Of a stretch of DNA of 64,000 bases, positions 15,304-22,603 are shown piece after piece. Positions within the stretch are counted from its first letter, which is position 1; every line of letters begins with the position of its first letter. Under the pieces are notes generated by a model that worked only from the letters and a program-made list of their open reading frames with translations, did not search any database and had not been told where the DNA came from. The stretch is from Mameliella sp. CS4 (GTDB lineage: Bacteria > Pseudomonadota > Alphaproteobacteria > Rhodobacterales > Rhodobacteraceae), in contig NZ_JAHXRQ010000019.1 of assembly GCF_019392335.1 (NCBI RefSeq), forward strand, positions 43,287-107,286. Direction: 5' to 3'. The position numbers and the translations under genes are program-made.

Positions 15304-15664
15304 TCCGGGTCTCCTTGTTCATGGAGCAGCGATTGCAGGCGCGGAACATCTGGACCGCGCGGGTGTTGCGCGACGAGAAGGCGGTCGAGCGCCCGCGCCA
15401 GTCGCGACAGACCTTCTTGTCGATCTCGCCCAGGACCGGGCAGACCAGCGTCTCGCCCATAAGGGCGCCGCGCACCCGCTCCTCGACCGCCGCCATGTCG
15501 CCGGAGTAGGTCCGGGACAGGACGGTCGAGACCAGGGAGGCACTACGCCCGATCCGGAGCGCCGCCTTGTTCTGGCTGGTGCGGTCGCACTCCTCGGCCA
15601 GTTCGCGGATCCATGCGGGCATCTCCACGCCCCAGCCGATGCGGGCTTTCTCCAGCGCGCTCAT
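15296..15664 (-). CDS. HTH-like phage regulatory protein
   Basis: 122 residues. An N-terminal helix-turn-helix is suggested by ECDRTSQNKAALRIGRSASL and VSTVLSRTYSGDMAAVEERV, the spacing seen in small phage transcription regulators. The C-terminal half carries Cys residues (TLVCPVLGEIDKKVCRDW and RACNRCSMNK) that may bind metal. Similar proteins sit near the transposition genes of Mu-like phages. DNA target unknown. Confidence 0.6.
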   Translation of the reverse strand: MSALEKARIGWGVEMPAWIRELAEECDRTSQNKAALRIGRSASLVSTVLSRTYSGDMAAVEERVRGALMGETLVCPVLGEIDKKVCRDWRGRSTAFSSRNTRAVQMFRACNRCSMNKETRNA

Positions 15665-16203
15665 GACGCCCCCCCGTTCAACGGCAGGAATTCGCCCTCG
15701 TTCGGATCCACCAAGCCCTTGACTCGACGCACCACGGGTGCTTGCGGACCTGTGTTCCGGATCAACTGGTAGCGGGGCTGACGCCGTCCCGGGATCGCCG
15801 TCTCCCGCACCTTCAGGTAGCCAGCCGCCAGCAGCGATCGGCAGTAGGAACGGGCTAACTCGACGGTGACATCAACGCCCCCGGCATTGGCGTGCGCCGC
15901 CAAGTCGGTCGGGGTGAAGTTCGGCATCCGGCGCATGGCCCGCCACATGTTCCCCTCGGGGGTCGGGTCGGCCTTGACCGACGGCACAACGGGGATTGCC
16001 CGGGCTGCGTTGACGTAGATCTTGCGATGGCCGTCCTTGCGGGACACCCGGATCCAGCCCAGGCGCGCCCAGCGGCGCATGAACTTCTGCGCGGTCTCGG
16101 CGCACATGTTCATCGCCTCAAGATCGGTCCAATGGAACTCGGCCAGCCCTTCGACTTTACGCCAGGCATCGCGCTCCATCGGGCTGCGGAAGTCCTGGCT
16201 CAT
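15661..16203 (-). CDS. Hypothetical phage protein with winged-helix-like segments
   Basis: 180 residues. Two stretches look like winged helices: residues about 20-70 (FHWTDLEAMNMCAETAQKFM followed by LGWIRVSRKDGHRKIYV) and 95-155 (NFTPTDLAAHANAGGVDVTV followed by AAGYLKVRETAIPGRRQPRY). It is encoded directly after the MuB-like ATPase with a four-base overlap, so it may assist transposition or regulation. No named family recognised. Confidence 0.55.
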   Translation of the reverse strand: MSQDFRSPMERDAWRKVEGLAEFHWTDLEAMNMCAETAQKFMRRWARLGWIRVSRKDGHRKIYVNAARAIPVVPSVKADPTPEGNMWRAMRRMPNFTPTDLAAHANAGGVDVTVELARSYCRSLLAAGYLKVRETAIPGRRQPRYQLIRNTGPQAPVVRRVKGLVDPNEGEFLPLNGGAS

Positions 16204-16949
16204 GCCGCCCCCCGCTTGCGCTGGTTGCCCAACTGGGCGCTGATCGCGCCGCCGATCCCGTGGAGCTTCACCAGCGGCAGGAAGTCTGTGTCGACCTGGC
16301 GCTGCCCCCGCCGTCGCGCGGCTTCACGGATCCTCTCGAAGTTGACGCTCAGCTTGCGCGCGCTGCCATCGGTCAGGCGCAGCAACTCGTCCAGGGCGTC
16401 GGGCGAGACCTCGACCCCGGCGCAGTAGATGCGTGCCAGGTGGCCTGCATCGGTGGCGTTGCAGGGCAGTGTCTCGGTGCTGACCAGGACACGGTCGTAG
16501 ATGTTCGGCCACTTGGTCAGGTTCGCTTCGAAGTCCGGCTCCCCCACGAAGATCAGCGGCGTGAAACAGCCCTCGTAGATGTCTCGGGCCACGTCCATCA
16601 TGCCACTCTTCATGAGGTACTGTGCGTCGTCGATGATCAGCGGGCGGTCGGAGAGCGCCAAGGCGCGGCTGATCGCGTCGGCCTTGCGGGGCAGCGTGCC
16701 CTTCACGCCCTTGAGTTCCAGCTCCTCCAGCAGCACGTCGGCCATGTGCTGGCGGGTCCAGGTGCTTTTGGCCTGTACGATATGCGCGTTGTACTCGTTC
16801 GCGGCGAGCGTCGTTGCCGAGGTCTTCCCAGCGCCATGCCGCCCGAAGAAAACACCGATCCCAGGAAGGGTAACGCTGCGGTGCTGTAGTTGATCGACCA
16901 TTTCCAACAGGGCCGCGACGTTACGGAGGGGGGCCAGATCGCCTTGCAT
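16200..16949 (-). CDS. MuB-like AAA ATPase, transposition target-selection protein
   Basis: 249 residues from the ATG at 16949. It is the ATP-dependent partner of the transposase, binding target DNA and delivering it to the transpososome. Walker A GRHGAGKT (36-43) and Walker B LIIDDAQ (104-110) are clear; a C-terminal helical domain with LTDGSARKLSVNFERI follows. The start is ambiguous: an ATG at 16967 overlaps the transposase stop (ATGA), but the ATG at 16949 has AAGGAG six bases upstream and was preferred. Gene order A then B is that of Mu. Confidence 0.9.
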   Translation of the reverse strand: MQGDLAPLRNVAALLEMVDQLQHRSVTLPGIGVFFGRHGAGKTSATTLAANEYNAHIVQAKSTWTRQHMADVLLEELELKGVKGTLPRKADAISRALALSDRPLIIDDAQYLMKSGMMDVARDIYEGCFTPLIFVGEPDFEANLTKWPNIYDRVLVSTETLPCNATDAGHLARIYCAGVEVSPDALDELLRLTDGSARKLSVNFERIREAARRRGQRQVDTDFLPLVKLHGIGGAISAQLGNQRKRGAA

Positions 16950-16963
16950 GTTCTGCTCCTTTT

Positions 16964-19075
16964 TCATTCGTTGTTCTTGCCCAGCGCCCGGTGCATCCGC
17001 ACACGGGAGCGGTATTCCGACGTGGTCTGGTACTGCGCGAGCCAGTCCGCCTGCTCTGCCGTCATGGGCTGGCCGTCGACCTGCATCTGCTCCAGCTCCA
17101 GCGCTCGTGCGAAATCCTCATCCGGATCGCGCTCGTCCGGTTTAGGTGAGGCGCGGCGCTGTTCCAGCTTCGTGACCCGGGCCGTCAGGCGCTCTTCCTC
17201 CTCGGGAACCTCGGCACGGCGCCGCCCGCCCTTGGGCGCAGCCGGATGGATCTTCGGCAGGCGGATCACGCCCGCATCCGGCAACCCATCGCCCGGCGCA
17301 TCCTGTCGCGCTGCTGCCAGCCGCTTGGCCGCGGCCGCATCCGTCATCTTCTTTTCGATCCGGGCCTGTTCCCGCGTGATCCGCTTGAATGCTTTCTTGT
17401 CGCGCGCGTGCTCCTTGGCATCCGCCACCGAGAAGAAGTCGCCGGGCTTCAGGACCGGTGCGTCGCCCAGGAAGGTGCCGTCCATCTCGTAGACAGACAG
17501 GCCCGCTTGCAGATCGTCCGGATCGAACCGGACGGTGACGTCCTTGCCCGCGATCTGCCACATCCACTCGGCCCAGTAACGCGAGCCGTAGATCGAGACT
17601 TCGCCATTCTTGCGATCTGCCCGGACGCCCTCGGCACGCATCAGCCAGAGGCGCTGTTGTTCCTCGGTCGCCTTGGTAATCGGCGAGGCCGCGTAGCTCT
17701 CGTTGAACACCTCGTTGAAGGACCGTTGATTGGCCACTTCCGACCGCCGTCCCCGCCGTGCGTTGTGCGCCGCGATCTCGCGCTCCAGGACCGCGCGGAA
17801 CTCTTCAAGGGTGACCGCCCGAGCGCCGTGGTTCTCCGGCTTCTCGACCGTGTTGCGCCCGGTGTAGGCCCCGACAAAGGCCGGGTTCTTGGCCACGCGG
17901 TCGCAAAGGTCGCGGAAGGCGCGCTCGATCGGCTTTGCCTGGCCCCAGCCCGGCTGCGCAAAATGCAACCCGATCCCCAGCAGCGGGAACAGGCCCAACA
18001 CCTCGCCCTGCACCAGCTTGAACCGCTTCCGATGCTCGGTCTGGCCGGTCATCACCTTGTTGACGAATTCGTGCCCGTTATCCATCAGGCAGTGCTGCGG
18101 GATGCCATAGCGGCGCACCAGGTCGCCGAACGCCAGCTGCACCGTGTGCCCGTTCGCCGTCTCCGACAGACGGTAGGCCAGGAACTTGCCGCTGTAGATG
18201 TCCGAGATCGCGATCATCTGGATCCGCCCCGGCTTCTTGCGGTCCGGGAATTGGATGAAGACGTCGAACTTGTGATAGTCGGTCTGCACCGCCTCCATCG
18301 CGTGCATATAGGTCTTGTCGCGGGTCTGGTGCGGGAAGTAGCGGCTCAGCGCATGGGCGCCCTTCCGCAGGTAGACCTGCACATGCTCTGGCACGGTCTC
18401 GGCAATGGTGCGGCGCACCTTCCAGAGCGGCGCAACGGCGATCCCCTCTTTCCGCGCCACCTCCTCGGCCCAGTCATAAGCGGCGGTCAAAGGCGGCTGC
18501 GACTTGGTCAGGAAATACTCTTTGACGAGGTCGAGGAACTTTTCATCCGGCTGGGTCTGGGATCCGCGCGGCCTGCCGGAGGACGGCGCCAGGTAGGGCA
18601 GCCAATCCTCGGGCGCGATGCCCTCGATCAGGGCCAGCCAGTTCCAGATCGTCTTTTCCGATTTGCCGGTCTGCCGGACCACGGCGCGGACCGCCTCGGT
18701 GCGGGTCATGCCCGCGCGTTCCAGCGCATCGACCTCGCGCAGCGCCGCAAGGCGCGTCTCGGCGATGCCCTTTGCCTTCGCCTTCAACTTGTCGAACTCC
18801 GCCCAGGCCTGGTCGCGGGACCGCTTGGGCGCCTCCGCCCGGGCCTCCTGTCCAAGCCGCGTGAGCGCCACCTTGGCCCGCGTCGGGAACAGGCTGACGT
18901 GATATTCCAGGCCCCCGCCCTGACCCTTGCGGCGGCGCACCTTGCCGGGCTGGCTGGCCCAGCCTTGACGACGGGCGAGATCATTCACGCGCCGCTTGGT
19001 CGTGGGCATGTCGGGCAGCCGGGCCTCGGCAATCTCGGCGGCGGTCCACCAGGTCTGGGTGGGGGTGGTCGTCAT
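16964..19075 (-). CDS. MuA-like DDE transposase
   Basis: 703 residues, near MuA length. It catalyses strand transfer during integration and replicative transposition. The N-terminal winged helix (TWWTAAEIAEARLPDMPTTK) and a helical DNA-binding region precede the RNase H-like core. The catalytic triad is D266 (AVQTDYHKFDVF), D332 (CLMDNGHEFVNK) and E384 (AKPIERAFRDL), with spacing close to MuA D269/D336/E392. A beta-barrel region (HVTVRFDPDD type: KDVTVRFDPDDLQAGLSVYE) and a basic C-terminal helical tail that would contact MuB follow. Adjacent to the HTH gene upstream and the MuB-like gene downstream. Confidence 0.95.
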   Translation of the reverse strand: MTTTPTQTWWTAAEIAEARLPDMPTTKRRVNDLARRQGWASQPGKVRRRKGQGGGLEYHVSLFPTRAKVALTRLGQEARAEAPKRSRDQAWAEFDKLKAKAKGIAETRLAALREVDALERAGMTRTEAVRAVVRQTGKSEKTIWNWLALIEGIAPEDWLPYLAPSSGRPRGSQTQPDEKFLDLVKEYFLTKSQPPLTAAYDWAEEVARKEGIAVAPLWKVRRTIAETVPEHVQVYLRKGAHALSRYFPHQTRDKTYMHAMEAVQTDYHKFDVFIQFPDRKKPGRIQMIAISDIYSGKFLAYRLSETANGHTVQLAFGDLVRRYGIPQHCLMDNGHEFVNKVMTGQTEHRKRFKLVQGEVLGLFPLLGIGLHFAQPGWGQAKPIERAFRDLCDRVAKNPAFVGAYTGRNTVEKPENHGARAVTLEEFRAVLEREIAAHNARRGRRSEVANQRSFNEVFNESYAASPITKATEEQQRLWLMRAEGVRADRKNGEVSIYGSRYWAEWMWQIAGKDVTVRFDPDDLQAGLSVYEMDGTFLGDAPVLKPGDFFSVADAKEHARDKKAFKRITREQARIEKKMTDAAAAKRLAAARQDAPGDGLPDAGVIRLPKIHPAAPKGGRRRAEVPEEEERLTARVTKLEQRRASPKPDERDPDEDFARALELEQMQVDGQPMTAEQADWLAQYQTTSEYRSRVRMHRALGKNNE

Positions 19076-19291
19076 TCAGAGAGCCCCCAAAATGGGAACC
19101 GTCACACAGACCCTTGCTTCTATCTCGAAGAGGGCGCGCGCGTATCGCAATGCGTCTTCAGGCACGGACTCTCGCGAGCGCCACGAGCTGACAGTCTGCT
19201 TCGAAACGAAAAGAGCCTCGGCGAGATCGCTGTCCGTCGTGACGCCGAAGCGGTTCTTCATTTTTGAAATTGCGCCTTCTACGTCCATCAT
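19076..19291 (-). CDS. Small HTH protein, CI-repressor-N/Ner-like
   Basis: 71 residues. The segment MKNRFGVTTDSDLAEALFVS followed by KQTVSSWRSRESVPE is a compact helix-turn-helix like the N-terminal domain of CI-type phage repressors. Directly before the transposase, where Mu carries Ner, so it could repress early transcription; this role is inferred from position. The stop abuts the transposase ATG and the start overlaps the ParB-like gene. Confidence 0.7.
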   Translation of the reverse strand: MMDVEGAISKMKNRFGVTTDSDLAEALFVSKQTVSSWRSRESVPEDALRYARALFEIEARVCVTVPILGAL

Positions 19292-20163
19292 GCGCCCCCC
19301 TCGATCTCGTCCAGCAGGGCACGCAGGTCTTCGGCGAAATCCTCGACAAAGCGACGGCGCGCCGCCTTGTTGGCGCGCGTCCAGGCATCGGCCAGGCGGG
19401 TGTGAGCGGCGTCGGTGGCGTCCTTCGGCGCAGGGCCTTCGCCGCGCGCAGCCTTCACCTGGCGGACAGCGTCGGCGGCGCTCTTGGCCTCGCCTTTCGA
19501 CATGAGATCGACCACGTCGTAGCGCTCGGTCACCTCTGAGATCTTCGACAGCTCCATCAAATCGGCCAGCGCGACCGGTTTCGGCGCGCTCCGCAGCAGT
19601 TGAATGTCGCGCGGGTCCAGCACCGTCCCGGCACGCACGAGGCGGCGCACATGGCGGTCAGATACGCCCATTGTCTGTGCCACAGCGGCGGCAAAGGATA
19701 CGACGGACATCGTGTCCGCCGTATCCCAGCGCTTGGCCACCAGGCCCGCCCCGATCTGGGCCTTGGCCTCCGGGTGCATCCGCTCATAAACCGCCTTGCG
19801 GCGCGCCAGGAAGACAGCGGTATCCAGGGCCGACAGTTCCGCGCCCGCCAGGTTGTCGTCGATCTCCATCAGCTGGGCGAAGTCGTCGGTGCAGCTCCAG
19901 CAGGTGACCTTGATCGTCTCGTAGCCCTCGACCCCTTCGTCGCGCAGCTCGCGCGCGGCGGTCAGCCGGTGCCCGCCCGCCAAAAGGACGATCTTGCCGC
20001 CCTTCTTCAGTTTGCGGACATGGATCGGGTCCTTGATCACCCCCAACTCGCGGATAGAGGTCTTGAGCGCCTCGACCCCGGCGGCGCTGACCGGTCGCAA
20101 CCGGCTGCCCATTTTGATCTCGTCCACCGGCAGTTCGGTGATCGTTGTGAGGATCTTACCCAT
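19288..20163 (-). CDS. ParB/Srx-domain DNA-binding protein of the transposition module
   Basis: 291 residues. The N-terminal ParB-like nuclease/CTPase-type domain has LAGGHRLTAARE (61-72), preceded by SIRELGVIKDPIHVRKLKKG. A central HTH (FAAAVAQTMGVSDRHVRRLV) and a C-terminal Ala/Arg-rich tail ending DLRALLDEIEGGA follow. ParB-like genes just upstream of MuA are a feature of Mu-like phages from Rhodobacterales; Mu itself lacks one. It may bind phage end or control sites. Overlaps both neighbours. Confidence 0.82.
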   Translation of the reverse strand: MGKILTTITELPVDEIKMGSRLRPVSAAGVEALKTSIRELGVIKDPIHVRKLKKGGKIVLLAGGHRLTAARELRDEGVEGYETIKVTCWSCTDDFAQLMEIDDNLAGAELSALDTAVFLARRKAVYERMHPEAKAQIGAGLVAKRWDTADTMSVVSFAAAVAQTMGVSDRHVRRLVRAGTVLDPRDIQLLRSAPKPVALADLMELSKISEVTERYDVVDLMSKGEAKSAADAVRQVKAARGEGPAPKDATDAAHTRLADAWTRANKAARRRFVEDFAEDLRALLDEIEGGA

Positions 20164-20395
20164 CGGCGCGCGGCCCTTTCGTCATCTTGTAGTACCAGCG
20201 GGGCTCACCGTTCGGCCCGTCGTGGCGGCGGGTGCAGTCGATCCGGGCGCCGATGCACCGCAGCTCGGAAATGATCGCGCTGACGGCGGGCGCGCTGGCC
20301 CGTGTCATGATCTCCAGCGTGGAATGCTCCCGCTTGTCGCTCAGCACCTCGAGGACACGCTGCAACCGCGCCGACTTGATCGTGGCGTGCTTCAT
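20156..20395 (-). CDS. Small winged-helix phage protein
   Basis: 79 residues from the ATG at 20395, MKHATIKSARLQRVLEVLSD. The order helix, TLEIMTRASAPAVSAIISEL (recognition-type helix) and a beta wing (GARIDCTRRHDGPNGEPRWY) reads as a classical winged helix. Located early in the phage lytic operon, it may be a regulator or a DNA-binding accessory. Upstream in-frame sequence is antisense-like and was excluded. Confidence 0.6.
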   Translation of the reverse strand: MKHATIKSARLQRVLEVLSDKREHSTLEIMTRASAPAVSAIISELRCIGARIDCTRRHDGPNGEPRWYYKMTKGPRADG

Positions 20396-20658
20396 GCAGA
20401 CAGCCCCTGGCGGCGGTCGAATGGATCGGCTCCGCGCCGACATCTGTCGCACATGCGGTTGTGCGGTCCTTCGCTGAGGAAGGGCGAGCCGCAGCAAAGA
20501 CAGGGGCGGAGACGCCGCCGCGCCTCGCGGTTCAAATCCCTGCAGAAATCCTCGGCGGCGCGGAGCGAACTGACCTGAGGGCTGACTTTATTGCGCGTCC
20601 GGCGGTCGAACACCGCCCAGCCGTAACCGGACTTCTTGACTTCAAACGGATCAGACAT
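20392..20658 (-). CDS. Small protein with C-terminal zinc-finger-like motif
   Basis: 88 residues from the ATG at 20658 (MSDPFEVKKSGYGWAVFDRR). The C-terminal RPCLCCGSPFLSEGPHNRMC, continuing CDRCR, is a Cys4 motif of a type I associate with small phage and host proteins of Rhodobacterales. The N-terminal half looks like a small beta domain. The start overlaps the upstream gene by eight bases. Function unknown. Confidence 0.6.
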   Translation of the reverse strand: MSDPFEVKKSGYGWAVFDRRTRNKVSPQVSSLRAAEDFCRDLNREARRRLRPCLCCGSPFLSEGPHNRMCDRCRRGADPFDRRQGLSA

Positions 20659-20908
20659 GGCGCCGCTCCCTTGCATAGCTGGTGGCGCTCGCCACCAGGG
20701 CCTCGATGGCGATCAGGGTGCCGCTGGCTTCCAGCGCGTCCAGCCGGTCGAGGGCCTCGCGCTCCAGCGCCAGGGCAAGGCCCATGTGGCAGGCGGCGGT
20801 GGCCATCCGGTCCAGGGCGCGGGCCTCGTCCGACTTGCGGCGGTTGGCACGCGCCCTGGACATCAACAAGCGCAGGGTGATCAGGTCCGTCCGGGTTTCA
20901 GGGGGCAT
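20651..20908 (-). CDS. Hypothetical helical phage protein
   Basis: 85 residues from the ATG at 20908 (MPPETRTDLITLRLLMSRAR), which has AGGAG five bases upstream. A GTG six bases earlier is a weaker alternative. Strongly helical and Ala/Arg/Leu-rich, no domain recognised. One of the first genes of the early operon. Confidence 0.5.
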   Translation of the reverse strand: MPPETRTDLITLRLLMSRARANRRKSDEARALDRMATAACHMGLALALEREALDRLDALEASGTLIAIEALVASATSYARERRHV

Positions 20909-20918
20909 GAACACTCCT

Positions 20919-21365
20919 TCAAACGGGCAGGAACAGCGGCGCGAAGAGCGCGGCGAAGAGCAAGATCACCAGGCAAAATCCGCCGATCCCGTGACCCAGC
21001 GGGTGGTCATCCATCCGCGAGGCGGCCTCGAAAATCTGGTCCCGCACCGCGCGCCGCCGGGAGGAGATGGCGGCACGCGGGGCGGGCTGCGGCACCGGGG
21101 CACCGCAGGATCCGGACAGGCCCATCTGCTCGTGATTGGTGGCCTTGCCTGTGCCAGGCCCATCCGGTGTTTCGAGGTCAAAGAACGCATCCCGCTGCGC
21201 CTCGGCATGGTCGCGCAGATGCGTGACCGTGTAGGCAAGCTCGGGGTGATAGCGGGGGTCGATCACCGTCTCGATCAGCGTCGCACCCAGGGCGATCCGC
21301 TCGCGGTCGGTGAGGCCCGCGCCGATCATGTGCGCGCGCAGGACGATGTCGGCACGGGTCAGCAT
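20919..21365 (-). CDS. Hypothetical early phage protein with C-terminal membrane segment
   Basis: 148 residues from the ATG at 21365. Residues 1-60 (LTRADIVLRAHMIGAGLTDR) look like a folded helical region, followed by a low-complexity Gly/Pro linker. The extreme C-terminus HGIGGFCLVILLFAALFAPL is a transmembrane helix, giving a tail-anchored topology. Its ATG overlaps the stop of a 28-residue membrane peptide gene. A tail anchor next to a membrane peptide in an early operon suggests a membrane-directed function, such as exclusion; that is speculative. Confidence 0.5.
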   Translation of the reverse strand: MLTRADIVLRAHMIGAGLTDRERIALGATLIETVIDPRYHPELAYTVTHLRDHAEAQRDAFFDLETPDGPGTGKATNHEQMGLSGSCGAPVPQPAPRAAISSRRRAVRDQIFEAASRMDDHPLGHGIGGFCLVILLFAALFAPLFLPV

Positions 21366-21451
21366 CACAGCACCCCCGTCAGCTTGAGAAAGGCCAGCCA
21401 CAGGCAAAGCCCGGCAATGGCCAAGGGGATGATCCACCAGCCGTGGGACAT
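21365..21451 (-). CDS. 28-residue single-span membrane peptide
   Basis: A very short gene: MSHGWWIIPLAIAGLCLWLA and eight more residues ending LTGVL. It is almost entirely a hydrophobic membrane helix. Support comes from perfect ATGA overlaps at both ends: its ATG with the stop of the gene at 21451-21702, and its stop with the ATG at 21365. Function unknown. Confidence 0.45.
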   Translation of the reverse strand: MSHGWWIIPLAIAGLCLWLAFLKLTGVL

Positions 21452-21702
21452 CACGCGGCTCCTTTTGTTGAGGGCTGGGCCATAGGACGCGGAATGTCCG
21501 ACGGCCATTCGAGATCGGACGGCCAGTTCTCCGAGAACCAGCGCAACACGCGCTGATAGCGCTTTAGTGTGCAGCTCGATCCCGCCTGGATGTTCTTGAA
21601 GAAGACGCCTGCATCTGCGGCGTAGGTGGACACCGTAGCCAAAGTCAGTCCGGTGTGTCCTGAGTAGACGCTTGCCAGCTTTAGAAGGTGTTCGGTTGCC
21701 AT
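21451..21702 (-). CDS. First gene of the phage early operon, hypothetical regulator-like protein
   Basis: 83 residues, MATEHLLKLASVYSGHTGLT. The segment LATVSTYAADAGVFFKNIQA followed by TLKRYQRVLRWFSENWP has HTH-like spacing and, with its place opposite the repressor, recalls Cro/Ner-type early regulators. Sequence alone does not prove this. The ATG at 21702 follows the divergent operator region, and O1 at 21711-21726 lies only 8 bases upstream of the coding start. Confidence 0.55.
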   Translation of the reverse strand: MATEHLLKLASVYSGHTGLTLATVSTYAADAGVFFKNIQAGSSCTLKRYQRVLRWFSENWPSDLEWPSDIPRPMAQPSTKGAA

Positions 21703-21710
21703 GACTGCTC

Positions 21711-21785
21711 TCGGATTACTTTCCGACTATACAGCCGGAAAGTTTTCCGATAGTCAAGGGGCATTGTATTCGGATAATTCTCCGA
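21711..21785. promoter_or_regulatory. Three 16-bp palindromic operators between repressor and early operon
   Basis: O1 TCGGATTACTTTCCGA (21711-21726), O2 CCGGAAAGTTTTCCGA (21735-21750) and O3 TCGGATAATTCTCCGA (21770-21785) share outer half-sites TCGGA/TCCGA with an AT-rich six-base centre. Centre distances are 24 and 35 bp. O1 and O2 cover the minus-strand early promoter; O3 covers a GATAAT -10-like box of the repressor promoter. This is the expected design for a phage repressor switch with autoregulation. Confidence 0.8.
21726..21757 (-). promoter_or_regulatory. Putative early lytic promoter (PE-like)
   Basis: On the minus strand TTGACT (21752-21757) and TATAGT (21726-21731) stand 20 bases apart, a longer spacer than usual. 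O2 lies inside the spacer and O1 overlaps the -10 and start region, so repressor binding would block RNA polymerase. The boxes are seen; promoter use is inferred. Confidence 0.55.
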
Positions 21786-21788
21786 CAA

Positions 21789-22535
21789 ATGTCTAGTGCA
21801 GAAGATCTCTTTAAGGCCGCGATCAAGGCCAGCCTCGGCCCCTACGGCGACAAGCCGTTCGCCGCTGAGAAGGCTTTGGGTATGCCGCAAGACTCGATCC
21901 GCAGCCTCTTTCGAGGTGAACGGAAAGCTGGAACTTCTTTGAATCGTGCCAAAGAGCTGTGTGACGCATTGGGCTTGGAGTTTTACATCGGTCCGCCTCG
22001 CCCCCAGCCAAGCGCGAGCGGATTCGCCGAAGCAGCTAAGGCGTACCTCACCGTGGATGGCGACAAGTCAGTCTTTGATCAGGGCTTCATTCCGATTCCC
22101 TATCACCGTGCCGACTATGCCCATCGGGATCTGTCACACGTCGCCCTCTCACGCTCCTGGCTGGAGGCGGAAGGCCTCGACCCGGACACCCTCTATGCCA
22201 TTGGTATGCCAAATGACGATATGCATCCGGCGATTTCTCAGGGCGCCCTGCTCCTCGTCGATACAAGGGCCAAGCCCGACCCTGAGGCGGATCTTATGGC
22301 CTGCACCATCGACGGCCACCTTGGGGTCGGCTGGGTCGTGCTGCCAAAGGCCGGCAGCCTGGTCATGTTTGCGAACCGTCCGTACAGCCCTCCAGCCGTC
22401 ATGAACGGCACAAAGGGCGCGCGGATCGAGCCACTGGGCCGCATCGCCGCCCGGCTCGACCTTGACCCCGCCCCCTGGATAGACCGCGAAGAGAAGTCGC
22501 GCCTGTTCAAGATTGCCAAGGACCTGACGTCATGA
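21789..22535 (+). CDS. Prophage repressor, HTH plus degenerate S24-like domain
   Basis: 248 residues. An N-terminal HTH (KPFAAEKALGMPQDSIRSLF) and a C-terminal LexA/CI-like (S24) fold with MPNDDMHPAISQGALLLVDT, ANRPYSPP and GRIAARLDL. In self-cleaving members the motif is G-D/N-S-M-x-P; here the Ser position is D144, and the usual downstream Lys is replaced around VGWVVLP. The protein therefore probably does not self-cleave. It is transcribed away from the early operon. O3 ends three bases before the ATG at 21789, so the transcript may be leaderless. It presumably binds O1-O3. Confidence 0.85.
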   Translation: MSSAEDLFKAAIKASLGPYGDKPFAAEKALGMPQDSIRSLFRGERKAGTSLNRAKELCDALGLEFYIGPPRPQPSASGFAEAAKAYLTVDGDKSVFDQGFIPIPYHRADYAHRDLSHVALSRSWLEAEGLDPDTLYAIGMPNDDMHPAISQGALLLVDTRAKPDPEADLMACTIDGHLGVGWVVLPKAGSLVMFANRPYSPPAVMNGTKGARIEPLGRIAARLDLDPAPWIDREEKSRLFKIAKDLTS

Positions 22536-22594
22536 ACGCGATCTCGCAGAACATCCTGGGAGAGGTTGTGTGGTCAGGGCATTTGTGGAAGTGA
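22532..22594 (+). CDS. Possible 20-residue peptide overlapping the repressor stop
   Basis: ATG overlapping the repressor stop (ATGA) opens a short frame encoding MNAISQNILGEVVWSGHLWK. Support is only the coupled start, so it may be chance. No function suggested. Confidence 0.2.
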   Translation: MNAISQNILGEVVWSGHLWK

Positions 22595-22603
22595 GGAAAG
22601 AAC

